From Aporrectodea caliginosa (Eukaryota > Annelida > Clitellata > Crassiclitellata > Lumbricidae): a stretch of 64,000 bases of DNA. Each line of letters starts with the position of its first letter. Position 1 is the first letter of the stretch. This document shows positions 10,198-41,380 of this stretch, piece after piece. The position numbers and the translations under genes are program-made. The stretch is from the NCBI GenBank assembly GCA_020284085.1, contig JACEVL010000059.1, positions 865,001 to 929,000 on the forward strand. The letters run 5' to 3'. The notes below the pieces were generated by a model. It was not told the DNA's origin, did not search any database, and saw only the letters and a list, made by a program, of their open reading frames with translations.

Positions 10198-13146
10198 ATG
10201 AATTCGAAACTAAGAAGCGGCTTCAAACAGACCACAGGCATTTCGAATTCTTATAACGTCAGTCGATCATGTGGCACGTCACGTTGTGACGTCCCACGTA
10301 CATGCCCTTAACTATCGCAAGTTTGAAGTTGCCTACTAGCGACATAGGAATAGAAAATATAATATTTCTATGGACTTCGTAGAAAGTTCTTACGTACGTA
10401 GGACTTAGTACACGTAGCCGTTAGATTTCTAACAAAGTGTTCAAATGAAAATATGCACTGTCCCATTATTTAACATTTACATTTTTCTAGGGGTCCACTT
10501 TTCATCGGGACACAGTGTAGATAGCTACACGTAACCACAGCATGGACTAGGCTAGTACACGAAGATATCGACTGGTGAAGTTTTGCAAATTTAACGAAAT
10601 TCCGTAGTAAAATTCCATATTAAATAGCCGTTAGGGCCTAACTAATTACAAGCTCTAGTCCATCCGAGGGTGTGGATTACAAATGCTCAAAATACCGAAA
10701 AAAGAGCCAGCCAAAATAGACCGAGATTACCTAATTGACGCCCTAACTGATGGACATTTGTTATAGGAAGAGTAGGCTACCTTGACTGCAGTGGCGACCT
10801 TACTGGAGGGAGAAAGACTTTTCTTGTCTATTTTGCATGACGCACATTATATTTGTACATTGTTTTTGCTTTTCAGGGTTACTGACGTGCTTGCAGAGAT
10901 TATAACGTCAGTGCTACTTGCAACCAGATGACAAGGACAAAAAGGACGCTAATATGATTAAATTTCTACTTAAGTTTGAAAAACCATTAGTACATTAATG
11001 CTAGTAACTAATTGGTAGTAACACTTTCGAATTGTAAACTGTACAGTTTTTATAGACACAGTTGACGTGTAGGCCTATAGCTTATAAATACATAAACATG
11101 TGTCAAGTGTATATCATGTTATGCATTTTATGCTGAACCAAAAACACACTTTCCACAACATTTTAGTAAAAGTTCAACAATTGTAAGTTCTTTCCGCAGC
11201 AATCAGTACTTGACAATCGATATTGTAGTGGCTATAGTGTGTTGGACTGTCAAGCGGGAGGTTGGGGGTTCAAATTCCCGTCAGAGCAGATTTTTGTGTC
11301 GAGATTTCTACTCCATCTGGGCTCCCTAGCCAACTCAGCCATTATGATTGTTCACTTTCGTATATGAAACTTCATTTTAGTAAAAGTGCGACAATTTTTA
11401 TAGCAATCAGTAATTACCAGTGAAGTTTCATATATCAATCTAGTACTGAAAAGGAACGCTAAAAGCTCCAAAAGTTCCACTCCTCTATATGGCCGAAATG
11501 ACCCCGTCTTCCCGTACTCTGGACTGTTATGAATCAATGTTTTAATTTTTCAGGTAACTTGCGTGTAACCTACATTAGTTATTCCGCTAGTCAAACAGCT
11601 ATAGGCCTAGGCCTGTAGACCTATTGTGTTAATAATTGTCACATCAAAAAATAATTTCTCGAAATTTTGGCCAAAAAGGTGACATGCGGCCAGTTCTTAA
11701 TTTGTGCCCACTGTTTTTATAAATAGTGAGGCGAGGGTCTTTAAAATGTTTTTGGAGTAGGTCTTCGCAAAGTCTCAATGCGGCACTGGGTACGGGTACC
11801 CCTCGTACCCCCGAAGGCTACGCCTATATGCTATGAGTATTGCATGAGTCTGTGTTTAAACTATGGTGGTTATATTGACCCTCTTCGTAACTTCAAAGGC
11901 GTGTTTCAAATAGCCTACAACGGCCAGAAATGTCATTGGAGAATTGTATGTGATGTAATGTAACAAGGCAATTGGGGTGTTTAGATAGGTCCCTGATAAG
12001 ACGTTATCGTTATCGTAGACTTCACATTTCTAAATCGCTACACTAACGCTAAGCGCAGAGCAAGACACCGGTTCGTTCACAAACTCTGCGTGACTGCGTC
12101 AAGTTTAAGGGTTGTAGAGAGATGGTCATGGTAAGTTGAACTAAGTTCCGAGCCCGGTTGCCAGAAAGACCAGAATAAGGAAGGCAGGCCTGCAATGGCG
12201 GGTTTCGTTGATGACGAGAACGCTTGGAAGGCGAAGGATTCGATGGATTATGGTAGGAATTCTTGAAGAATGGAGAATGGAGAATAAGTCTTTGGAGAGA
12301 TAAGTAGAGGAGCCTCAGGCATAGGCCTATAGTGGCACGTGGCTGGACGGCGGTGATCATGAGTGGAACAGAATTTGCGGAATTCAGAGGAACAAAATTT
12401 GCAGAATTCAGAGGAAGAAACTAGCTTTCAGGTACCGGTACCTTTCAAAGAGTTGCTTAGGCCTACATGGTTTTCTGACTGATCTAAGCAATTAGCGCCA
12501 CTTAAGATAAACAGAAAAAAGCGTAGCCTTTAGATAGTAGCAACATACGCTGGGTTCGAATCTCAAACGCAAACAAAATCAGACAACACAACCTTTCATC
12601 TTCAACTCTGTTTTATTGGCAAGTTAGTCATTTGTTATGGTAAGCATAGCTTACAAATTTAATGATTGTGCTTATTTAAACAGTTGTATCTATTTTGTTC
12701 TTACTGACCTAAGACCTACGTTTGTCCAGAAGTGTTTACACCGTTCCAGTCTGGTCGTTGCTCCAAGCAGTGTGACCACTCCTTTGAAGTTTTCCCAAGA
12801 TCTTGGGATTTGTGGGTCCGACTTGGGATCTGGGGACTTTACACATCAATCTTGGTATTTTTCTAAAGTCTGCAGACTAGTTTCTACCGTACGTTCAACA
12901 GTGGCAGCGAATTAGATCAGAAAAAAACTCTCCGTGGGTCTGTCTAAAAGACGTTTATATATATATACTTTATTTCGCACAAAGCAGAACAGAGAAACTA
13001 AGCAAACTAAGCAGACTAGAACAGAAATACAAAAATACAAAAACTCCTTCCCAAACAGACTGGGAGACAACTCAAACTATTGCTCCTCTCGAAGCATAAA
13101 CGTAGTGAACCTGCGATCTTACATAATACATGTTGTCTTTTACAGA
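10198..13146. other. Intergenic sequence, mostly unassigned
   Basis: Apart from a tRNA-like SINE near 11229-11284 I see no gene. Small ORFs carry no motif. Confidence 0.45.
11225..11345 (+). mobile_element. tRNA-derived SINE-like sequence
   Basis: A box-A-like TGGCTATAGTG (11229-11239) and a good box B GGTTCAAATTC (11267-11277) are spaced as in a tRNA gene. The surrounding cloverleaf is imperfect and no clear anticodon arm pairs, so this is a SINE head or tRNA pseudogene rather than a functional tRNA. The 3' limit is a guess. Confidence 0.5.
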
Positions 13147-14038
13147 CAAACTATCAGTGATGTGTAGTACTCGAGTCCGGCCTAGGACTCGAGTCCGACT
13201 CGAGTCTGATTTTTGGTGGACTCGGACTCGGACTCGGACTTGGCTTGTCACGACTCGGAGTTGGACTCGGACTCGAAGGCCCTGGACTCGAATTTGACTC
13301 GGTGACTCGATTTCCGACTCACAATTTTGTCTCACGATAAATAACACGACTTGTATACTTCCTTACTTACGAGTCCAAAATAGGTATTCTAAACTAAAGA
13401 GCGCATTAGATATCAAAGAGCTCGCCGTAGGTGGAGGGTTGGCGTTTAAAGGGCATCGGGTGATCATACACCACCCTGCCAGAGACGATATTCTTCGACT
13501 CCTGCACTCATCGGAGTTAGCCTAATGAGTGTATCAGACGCGCCCAATCGGCCCGTTTGGCAGAATTTCTGGAGTTTGCAGCCGCTGGAAATTCGTCACC
13601 GCGATAACCCCACCCCAAGTAATGGCTAGGCAGAATAAAGCGCCCGAAGTTCAAGGCCATCGAAGGGAGATTTGACCCGTTTATAGCGCTTTTGACCTAG
13701 CGGAATACCCCATTCGCGCAGCTGGGCCAGCCGAATGGCAATCGAACATTAAGCGATTTTGCAGCCCTCTGCGCACGAACCTTAGGAGCCGTAGGCCTAG
13801 CATGTATCTAGAAACAGATGACAGCAAAGCAGTATTAAAATACCTTAATCGAATCTCAATCTCATTGTTTAGAAATAAGTTTTTCAAAGCGTAGGCCTAA
13901 TTCTTCAATTATTCTAGTAATTAAAAATTTAAAATTATGGCTGAGGTCCCAAACCCAAAAGTTGCAGCGGACAAGCTACATTACATTACATTATCGCTCT
14001 TCAAAAGTAATCTTAAGACTTTATTAGTTTAAGATTTA

Positions 14039-14494
14039 GGGGCCGTCCATAAATGACGTCACGCTATTTTGGCCGATTTTTAACCCCCTCCCCCTCGTCA
14101 CACTTCGTCACAAAAAGTAAGACCCCCTCTGAAAATGACGTAACAAAGCTCTGACCCCCCTAAAACCAATTTCCGTGGCGAAGCAAAAAGCTCCTTGATG
14201 GAAAAAATAGCGAAAGCATTAATATTTTAAAATCTAATGGTGACCAAATATTGAAATAATTAGAAAATTATTAATAATGGTGCCAGTATACATTAAAATA
14301 ATTAAAAAATAATGAAAATTTAATCGTCAAAATTAGTGCTCTTATTATTAAAATTAAATTGTTGTTAATTGTAAAATTTAATAACATAGACCGGGTGTGA
14401 CGTCACACTACTCAGACCCCCACCCCATGTCACACATCGTCACAAATTTCCGACCCCCTCCCCTAGGTGCGTGACGTCATTTATGGACGGCCCC
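14039..14494. mobile_element. PIF/Harbinger-like MITE
   Basis: Near-perfect terminal inverted repeats of about 24 bp: GGGGCCGTCCATAAATGACG at the left and its complement at the right end. Both sides are flanked by TTA, the target duplication expected for PIF/Harbinger. The interior is non-coding and AT-rich. It sits inside the element at 13155-15165. Confidence 0.7.
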
Positions 14495-14567
14495 TTAGTT
14501 TGATTAGACTTTCCTGTTACGCGCTTTTGTGCAAGATTCTTTTTGTTTAGGCGCGTTGTAAATGGCA

Positions 14568-14569
14568 GT

Positions 14570-14650
<81 letters not shown>
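14568..14650. repeat. (TAA)n microsatellite
   Basis: About 27 uninterrupted copies of a trinucleotide. A smaller array lies at 14927-14952. Confidence 0.97.
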
Positions 14651-14651
<1 letters not shown>

Positions 14652-14654
14652 TAG

Positions 14655-14850
14655 ACCTTGGGCTCTATCAACCTCTCAAGTGCAGATCGAATTCATCAGC
14701 AGTATAGGTAGTCGCCTATCCATCATCAGTGGCGACCGCCGTGAGGCGTCGTTTCTTTTTCAGCGTCTATCTGTCTGCATACAACGCTACAACTCTGTCA
14801 CTTTTAACGGGACCTTTCCAGCGACTCCAGACGACGAGGCTTGATTTTCC
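14655..14850 (+). mobile_element. Retroelement-like ORF fragment
   Basis: The plus-strand frame reads IEFISSIGSRLSIISGD, then EASFLFQRLSV and IQRYNSVTF before a stop. It looks like the conserved end of a retroelement or mobile ORF, but I cannot name the family with confidence. It sits between two TAA arrays. Confidence 0.35.
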
Positions 14851-15165
14851 AGACACTGTCCCCTGCTCCTAAATTAGTTTTTTCCAAATCCTGAGGGATC
14901 AAAAATAAATAAAAAATATAAAAAAAAATAATAATAATAATAATAATAATAAATAATAATTCTTCCAGCATAAATGTGCTGTTATTTTTCTATGATATTA
15001 AATTGCGTGTTTTAGTGAATTTTGGTGTTGAAGGACTCGGACTTGGACTCGATCCTTTGTGACTCGGACTCGGACTCGGACTCGAGCAACTCTGGACTCG
15101 GACTCGGCTTAGGTGGACTCGGACTTGACTCGGACTCGGCTAAGGTGGACTCGACTACATCACTG

Positions 15166-15920
15166 CAAACCATAACCAGCTAGAAACTAAATTAATATGC
15201 TCATATTGTTATTGTTAATTGTAAACATTGTAATTGGTTCATTCAATGTTATGCTCCGGTTTTTTCTTTGCCACCTTATAGCTAGGAATTTTTTTAATAA
15301 CTGTGATTGTTAAAGCGCATTAATATTTCATCACAACTTTTTCCTTTTCAGTAACTTGGGATTTCTTGGTACACTTTTGGCCAATTTTGGGAATTTTCTG
15401 GCAAGAGCTTTGCATTTCAGAAACTGGAGAGTGGTCGCATTGGCTCCAAGGTAAGTTGGCGTTTTATGCAGGTTGTTGTTTCTATGCTCAAAATTACGAA
15501 GAATCGTTTAGAAAATACATAAACAACTAATTGACATTACATACTATTGTGTACGCGCTTTCTTCATTGACAATTTCTACTCTGATAGTTCTGGTATTTC
15601 AGAAATCCTGGAAATATCTTATTTCTTGAAGTAACAAACCCTCAGTGTTGTTGTTACCTTATGTGGTTTGATGTTACGGTGACCGATTTCTTGGTAGATG
15701 GTGGGGCAGATCGAAAACGGGCAGTGCATACATGGGTCGAGATATTTTTCCTTATAATTGGAGCCAGAGGCGGCAAGCTTATAGAATCGGGGGCTGAAGG
15801 ATATAGTGTGTAAGTTTACTGGCGTCGTGAGTGTTGGTGGGGTCAGAGCCGTAGGCTATATACGGCTCTGGGTGGGGTCAACCCGAATCCCCGAAACTCG
15901 AATCACCGAAAAGGCTGATA
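15166..15920. other. Unassigned intergenic sequence
   Basis: No gene seen. The end of this stretch (15877-15950) has a CCGAATCCCCGAAAC motif that recurs inverted at 58490-58565. Confidence 0.4.
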
Positions 15921-16006
15921 ATACACAAAAGCCCGATTTTTTTCTCATCCGTGCTTCACAACCCCAGCCATGTTCTAAATTGTCTACTGCCTCCTATAAA
16001 GAATGT

Positions 16007-16485
16007 GGTTATCCCGTAGTTTAGGTTGCTAAATTATTTGAATGTCTTCAATGCCATACTTCACGTTGGTAAGTAAGCAGTCTACCTATGTCCATGATAA
16101 CTATCATCAATCCCGCTTCCATTTCATGAAGAATTTTTTAAAATCAATCCAGCTTCCATTTCATGAAAAAAATGACCCAACTTCTATTTAACGAAAAAAT
16201 ATTTTTCATCAATGGAACTTTTATTTAGGCAAAGAACTATTCTCTTCTACTTACGGAAACAATTATTTTCTTCAATCCAGCTTCTATTGCATCAAAAACT
16301 TAGTTTCATCAATCCAGCTTTTATTTACGGTTAAAATTATTTCCACCAATCCAACTTCTATTTAAATACACAAATGGTTTCATCAATCCCACTTTCATTT
16401 AAGGAAACCATATTTTTCATCAATCCAGCTTCCATTTTAATTTGACGATATAAAATAATTTAGCAACCTAAACTACGGGTTTACC
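16007..16485. mobile_element. 479-bp MITE with perfect 8-bp target duplication and internal subrepeats
   Basis: AAGAATGT flanks it on both sides (15999-16006 and 16486-16493). The ends are inverted repeats; a 27-bp stretch starting CCCGTAGTTTAGG is matched exactly in reverse at the other end. The interior is about nine imperfect copies of a roughly 40-bp unit built around CATCAATCCAGCTTCCATTT. A related 88-bp copy with one unit lies at 57596-57683. The TIR (GGTAAA...) does not fit the hAT consensus, so the superfamily is left open. Confidence 0.75.
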
Positions 16486-16710
16486 AAGAATGTTACCTAC
16501 TCTCTCCGTTCTCGTTCACATAACCATGAGATCCCACATGCTGACGCATTAACTCGAAGTGGCTTTATTACGCGTATGTTATTTAATTGATTTTATTGCT
16601 GTTAATTGATTTTGTTGCTGATCTTTCTTCTTACTGTAACGTTTTTCTCATAGATCCATAGCTGTCTGTTTATTGTATTTTATGATTTTTTGTGATTTAA
16701 TACTCTATCC

Positions 16711-17042
16711 CAGGGATGGCCAACCCGCGGGCCAAATGCGGCCCGCGGGCTGCTGATTGGCGGCCCGCACGGCCCCATTTTAAATATTTTTTTTCTGATT
16801 TTGCACCTACTTACTTGTCCGACTACTACAATACTGCCTAATAACGATGTCCAAAGCACTACACATTTGTGTTGTAAGTTCTAGTGACCTAATGTAGTCA
16901 TACCTGTTTTTATACATCTTGTAAAATATGAAATAAACGTTTGTATTTCTTTCGAGACTGTGAGGACAAACATTTTGCGGCCCTCCGCGTGTTTACCAAC
17001 AATTACAGTGGCCCGTAGGCCAAAAAAGGTTGGCCACCCCTG
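16711..17042. mobile_element. hAT-type MITE
   Basis: The left end CAGGGATGGCCAACC and right end GGTTGGCCACCCCTG are inverted repeats. The exact 8-bp duplication CTCTATCC lies at 16703-16710 and 17043-17050. There is no ORF, so it is non-autonomous. It is inserted in the 3' UTR of the LINE fragment. Confidence 0.9.
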
Positions 17043-17112
17043 CTCTATCCGATGTTCCCGCAGTGCGTTTGCAGGCGGTTCAATAAAGCACGTACTTACT
17101 TACTTACTTAAA

Positions 17113-17570
17113 TGGGTTTTATTTTTGTATGTGTAGATGTATAAATATATAGTCTGTGTTTTTTAAATTCCACAGATTTAGGAATGGGTAGGCTCTTACT
17201 TTAGCAAGTTCTGGGTCAACCCTGTGAAGTAGTTATAATGCATTATTTTGTGCTAGCTACAGGAAAACTGGTAACGTGAGGATATGGGAGTAAAACCATT
17301 AGAACCATGTGAAAGTGAAAGTGTATGCTAATGAATTATTCTGAAAATCACAAAATCTTCATTTTAGGCCTAAATTTCATATATAGGTCTATTTTTTCCT
17401 TGAATATATTTGTAATGTCCTGCTGTAGGCCTATTGACTTAAGTTTAAAAAATAAATAGACATGTTTATAACAAAATGCTAAATATAGTAAATCATTAAA
17501 ACTGTTTGAAAACTTAAGCTATAAACGACATCAAATATACTGTTTGTAAGTTAGTTTCAAGCAACAAGTC
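17113..17570. other. Unassigned intergenic sequence
   Basis: AT-rich, no coding sense seen. Confidence 0.4.
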
Positions 17571-18110
17571 CTCTTGATTTTTTAGGAAAGCAGCATTTTC
17601 TTCTCTGTTGCTCCATCTATCTTTTTGGCATGTCATCCAGTGCTGTGCTAGAGTGGAGGACGTCCTACCTGACAGGCAGACAGCAAAACCTCTGCCATGC
17701 CAGCTCATCTTCCACAACGATTAACCTTACCTGTAGTGTTCCTCAATGCTTTTGCCTGGGACCTATTTTTCCTTTTTTATATTGCCTATATTTTAGTCAT
17801 ACTAAATAGCCAAGCATGGTCTGCATGGTGATCTGCATGCCAATGACTCACAGATCTATGACATGACTTTTTGCTATCCTTATGTCACTGACATCCAACA
17901 GCTGCAGACAGTGAGATACATAGTGACGTCGCTTTCTGGATGAAGTGCAAATGATTGTAACTCAATTTGTTGAAGCCAGAATTCATCTAGTGCTGGTCCT
18001 CATGTGTGGATAAATTAGACTGCAGCCTTTTTTCATTGTTCAGATGCTGTCAAGCCAAAAAGTTGGTTTTTGCTTCCTTCACAACTTCAGAAATCATACT
18101 GCCTTGAATT
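17570..18110 (+). mobile_element. Degenerate CR1/L2-like reverse transcriptase remnant
   Basis: Broken plus-strand frames retain WRTSYLTGRQQ, a TCSVPQ...GPIF...LY block and a HANDSQIYDM block (normally YADDSQIY). Stops and frameshifts are many. The remnant ends about 400 bp before the gene 1 start codon, so the gene's promoter region abuts or lies within old LINE sequence. Confidence 0.65.
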
Positions 18111-38139
<20,029 letters not shown>

Positions 38140-39450
38140 GCAAGTCTTACAAGAACAAGAATAGGCGGGCTTCTGTTGCTTGCACGATTAATGAAAAGAT
38201 CGAATGAATTCTACCATTGAACAAGTACAGCTTATTCTAGGAAGAGATGCTTCTTAATATATCTTGCAACTGTTTGACATTTGATTACTGTGTAGGAATT
38301 GATTTGCATAATGACCAAACAAGGCACCTGATCTATGCTGATACTTTATTATGGCTGTAGGATTGAAACTACTAGCCTATCTTGCCTAAATGTAGCCATG
38401 CATGTTAAAATACATGTATTTGGCCTGAAAAAGCTGAACATTGATGCCGAGTTTCCTACTGAGATGAACATTACACTTGATACCAGTTACACCCAGTGGT
38501 GTCGCCACGATTTAAAAAGTAGTATGGCAAAATAAGAAGTTAGGGGGTCTGGAGGACTTCCATCCCCAGAAGCTGATGCTTTTTGCATATATTGACAGTG
38601 TTTCGTGCCATTTTTTTTAATGGATTAAAAGCATTTTCTAGCTTTTAGCAGACAAAAAGTGGCATGGCAAAATACGATGTTGCCTTACCACCTTAAAAAG
38701 TGGTACGGCAAAAGCCATACCACAAATATAGGTGGTGCTGCCACTGGTTGCACCCAGATGTTCTAAGCACATTGCTCGATGTAGGAATCTCAGTTTTTAT
38801 CACCAAAGAACTGAAGTGCATGCAGTAAGATTCCATGCAATAGTTTTGGACCCAATATATCTTGTTTAGAACTGTGTGGTACCAGTTTTTACAGAAAGTA
38901 GTGCCTTTTATCACAGTTTTGAATTTTACATGTTGCACAGCTTCAATCCATTACCTTTCAACAGTTGATTGGTATGTTGTGAAGAGGGGTTTCTTAAGTT
39001 GTATTTCTGCACTGTACTTGGACTAAGATTTGAATCTGTGGACAAGTAAAAATGTTTTGTCTTTGCCTTTCATGATTATATGTTCATTGTGCTTCATAAA
39101 TGATTATGAACTGGAACATTTTAAGCCAAAGGTCTTTGTTTGCAACTGTTCAGATTACTTTTGCTGAGTTTTGTTATAGTTTTGGGTGGTAGTGGGTGTA
39201 AAGCTCTTTATCTTTTTCTGTGCAGTGTTTTGCCCTATTAGCTGAGCTGCTTTTATACTTGTTTCTTATTTGATCTTTGAATTGTGTTGACTATTAATAA
39301 TGTAACTAATATATTGTAATTTAAATGAATTATACATGTTTTTTGAATTACATTGATAATTTTGTAGGTTGTTTATAATAAGGTTATAATAAATAACACA
39401 TAAAACTTTTTTGATGGTGTGGTGCAATAAATGAATACTCGGTGATCATG
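38140..39450 (+). terminator. Presumed 3' UTR and poly(A) signals of gene 1
   Basis: AATAAA hexamers occur at 39388-39393 and 39426-39431, the first good signals after the stop codon that I noted. The UTR would then include the hAT MITE at 38494-38746. Confidence 0.35.
38494..38746. mobile_element. hAT-type MITE
   Basis: The ends are CAGTGGTGTCGCCAC and GTGGTGCTGCCACTG. Flanks GTTACACC and GTTGCACC agree at 7 of 8. It lies in the presumed 3' UTR of gene 1. Confidence 0.8.
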
Positions 39451-40004
39451 AAATTGTAACACATCAAATATTTACCAATGTTATTCGTTGTTGTGTCCGC
39501 TCAGGGTAAGGTCGTTGCTAATTTGTTGCAGTGTATTGCACCTATTTTGATCTAGTAGATAGACGTGTTTAGCTCCCGTGTGAGATGGATAAAAGGCGCT
39601 CTATAAATAAACACATACATAACACATATTTATGCTTGTTTCTTCTGATACTTGTGGGGCACGGCAATATAATTGCAATTACGCATCCAAGCGTCTGAAA
39701 ATTGCTACACTTTCTCATTAACTCATACAACTGCATCATCTGGCTGATGTGTATGACCTTGGTGACTTTTGTATGCCTGGCAGAGAATTGCAATCATTGT
39801 GGAAAAGTCTCCTTTTAGTTACGGAATCTAGGACAGTTACATTAACTTGTGCTTTCAGACATTCTGCTACCATCTTGAACAGTTTGCTGCGGGATGTTCT
39901 GGACACTGGCACTTTGTTGTTCAGTTAGATGTAAACTCGAAACTCGTTTTTCTCCCACCTGAACCACATAGCTGTTGGCTCCCATAAGCCTACATGTTTT
40001 TCCA

Positions 40005-40250
40005 TTTTATTGTATCTATCAATTTATATGGCGCCTCTCGCAGTGCACACAAATCAGAGGCGCTCCCAGTGCGAAAGACAGAAAAGAAAGAAGTCTTGAG
40101 ACAGCGAAAAGAGGCACTTGGCCCACCAGTTAATAAACAGGAACGAGTCAAAGGAGGAAGCTGGTTCCACAGTGCATGGCCAATGAAGGCAAAGGGTCGC
40201 GTTTTAGCCATGTGCATGTACAAGCAATGTTCTGTGCACATTACTTGATT
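40005..40250 (-). mobile_element. CR1/L2-like LINE 3' fragment
   Basis: The minus strand reads RPFAFIGHALWNQLPP, then SASFRCLKTSFF and GSASD, then a GCGCCATATAAATTGA tail. It is the same general tail type as 5830-6420. Confidence 0.7.
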
Positions 40251-40479
40251 TGATGTTTCCAAATTCAAGTAACAAAAAGGTATTCAGCTCAGGAGCTAAA
40301 GTTTTTACGTGATACCACTTCACCGCTGAATGGTTGATCCAAGTATATCAGATTCCGTATGATTGCCATAATGATGTACGTATTCCAAATGATTCCATGC
40401 TAACATGACCAAAGAAGATGAAGAGCGGTGATGCTTTCACTGGGCAATAATGAATATAGTGCAAGAAATTCATAGATGA

Positions 40480-40615
40480 CATGTACTGGTACTTTGGTCA
40501 TATTATGATGAAACGTGGAGACTGGAGACAGAAATAATGCCAAGTAGAACATCTAGATCGCAAGCACATGGGCAACCAAGAACAGCCTGGATTGAGAGCG
40601 TAATGACGTGGTAGG
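40480..40615 (+). mobile_element. RTE-type LINE C-terminal scrap
   Basis: Broken plus-strand frames give WYFGHIMMKRG and then GQPRTAWIESVMTW. This matches the YFGHIMR...GRPRT-WI-SI pattern of LINE RT C-termini. Confidence 0.55.
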
Positions 40616-41006
40616 ATTAACTGTCACTTGCTGCGGACGGCGGATTATAGAGGACAACTAGAGATAGTGCGGCCGTCCTTCGGAGCGAAGAGGGCTCAAG
40701 ACAAGACAAGACAATAGAAATAGATAGAAACAATGAAACAGTTCGTATCGACCGATGATTAGTACAGGAAGAGGCACAGTGTTGACTAATGCTCGCTTCA
40801 GAGTCCATTATGAATTCCTAACAGTATTGGGCTCTGGGGTTTGCTTAGTTGCTGGTCCAAAGCTTATGAAGTCGCAACCCAGTTCAGTGTATTCTGTCAA
40901 ATCTTTGATGTCATTCGGGTCCAAACTTACAACTTGTCTGTTCAACTTGCTCAAGCATCAAAGCCTGAATTCTGATTTCTCAGCTTTCAATCTGGATTTT
41001 TATTGT

Positions 41007-41380
41007 GATTTCACTTGATTATTGATTCACTCGATCATTGATTCACTTGATCATTGATTCACTTGATCATTGATTCACTTGATTATTGATTCACTTGATT
41101 ATTGATTCACTGGATCATTAATTCACTGGATAATTGATTCACTGGATCATTGATGCACTTGATCATTGAGTCACTGGATCATTGATTCACTGGATCATTG
41201 ATTCACTTGATCATTGATTCACTGGATCATTGATTCACTTGATCATTGATTCACTGGATCATTGATTCACTTGATCATTGATTCACTTGATCACGGATTC
41301 ACTTGATCATTGATTCACTTGATGATTGATTCACTGGATCATTTATTCACTGGATCATTGATTCACCGGATCATTGATTG
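41007..41380. repeat. 16-bp satellite, about 22 copies
   Basis: Tandem unit TTGATCATTGATTCAC with mostly single-base variants (TTGATC/TGGATC/TTGATT). There are no spacers between units, so it is a minisatellite and not a CRISPR. Confidence 0.95.

Larger units (their letters stand above)
13155..15165. mobile_element. hAT-like composite element with GACTCG-rich ends
   Basis: The termini are inverted: CAGTGATGTGTAGTACTCGAGTCC at the left and GGACTCGACTACATCACTG at the right. Flanking 8-mers are CAAACTAT and CAAACCAT (7 of 8 equal), consistent with a hAT target duplication. Both ends consist of degenerate GGACTCG tandem units. The interior has been invaded: a Harbinger-like MITE (14039-14494), a long TAA microsatellite and a retroelement fragment. 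No transposase ORF remains. Confidence 0.65.
15930..17112 (+). mobile_element. LINE C-terminal fragment carrying two nested DNA elements
   Basis: With the two nested insertions taken out of view, the flanks show LINE C-terminal coding sense. LHNPSHVLNCLLPP precedes 16007, and YSLRSRSHNHEIP with GFITRMLF to a stop follows 16485. These match the LINE fragments at 46330-46893 and 62640-63340. The 3' tail ends in GTTCAATAAAGCACG and an ACTT repeat at about 17090-17110, as in the 46-kb copy. It is 5'-truncated and disrupted. Confidence 0.7.

Noticed and set aside
11225..11300. Functional tRNA gene
   Set aside because: The A and B boxes are present, but no acceptor stem or anticodon arm pairs properly.
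41007..41380. CRISPR-like repeat array
   Set aside because: The units are directly adjacent with no unique spacers, in an animal genome.
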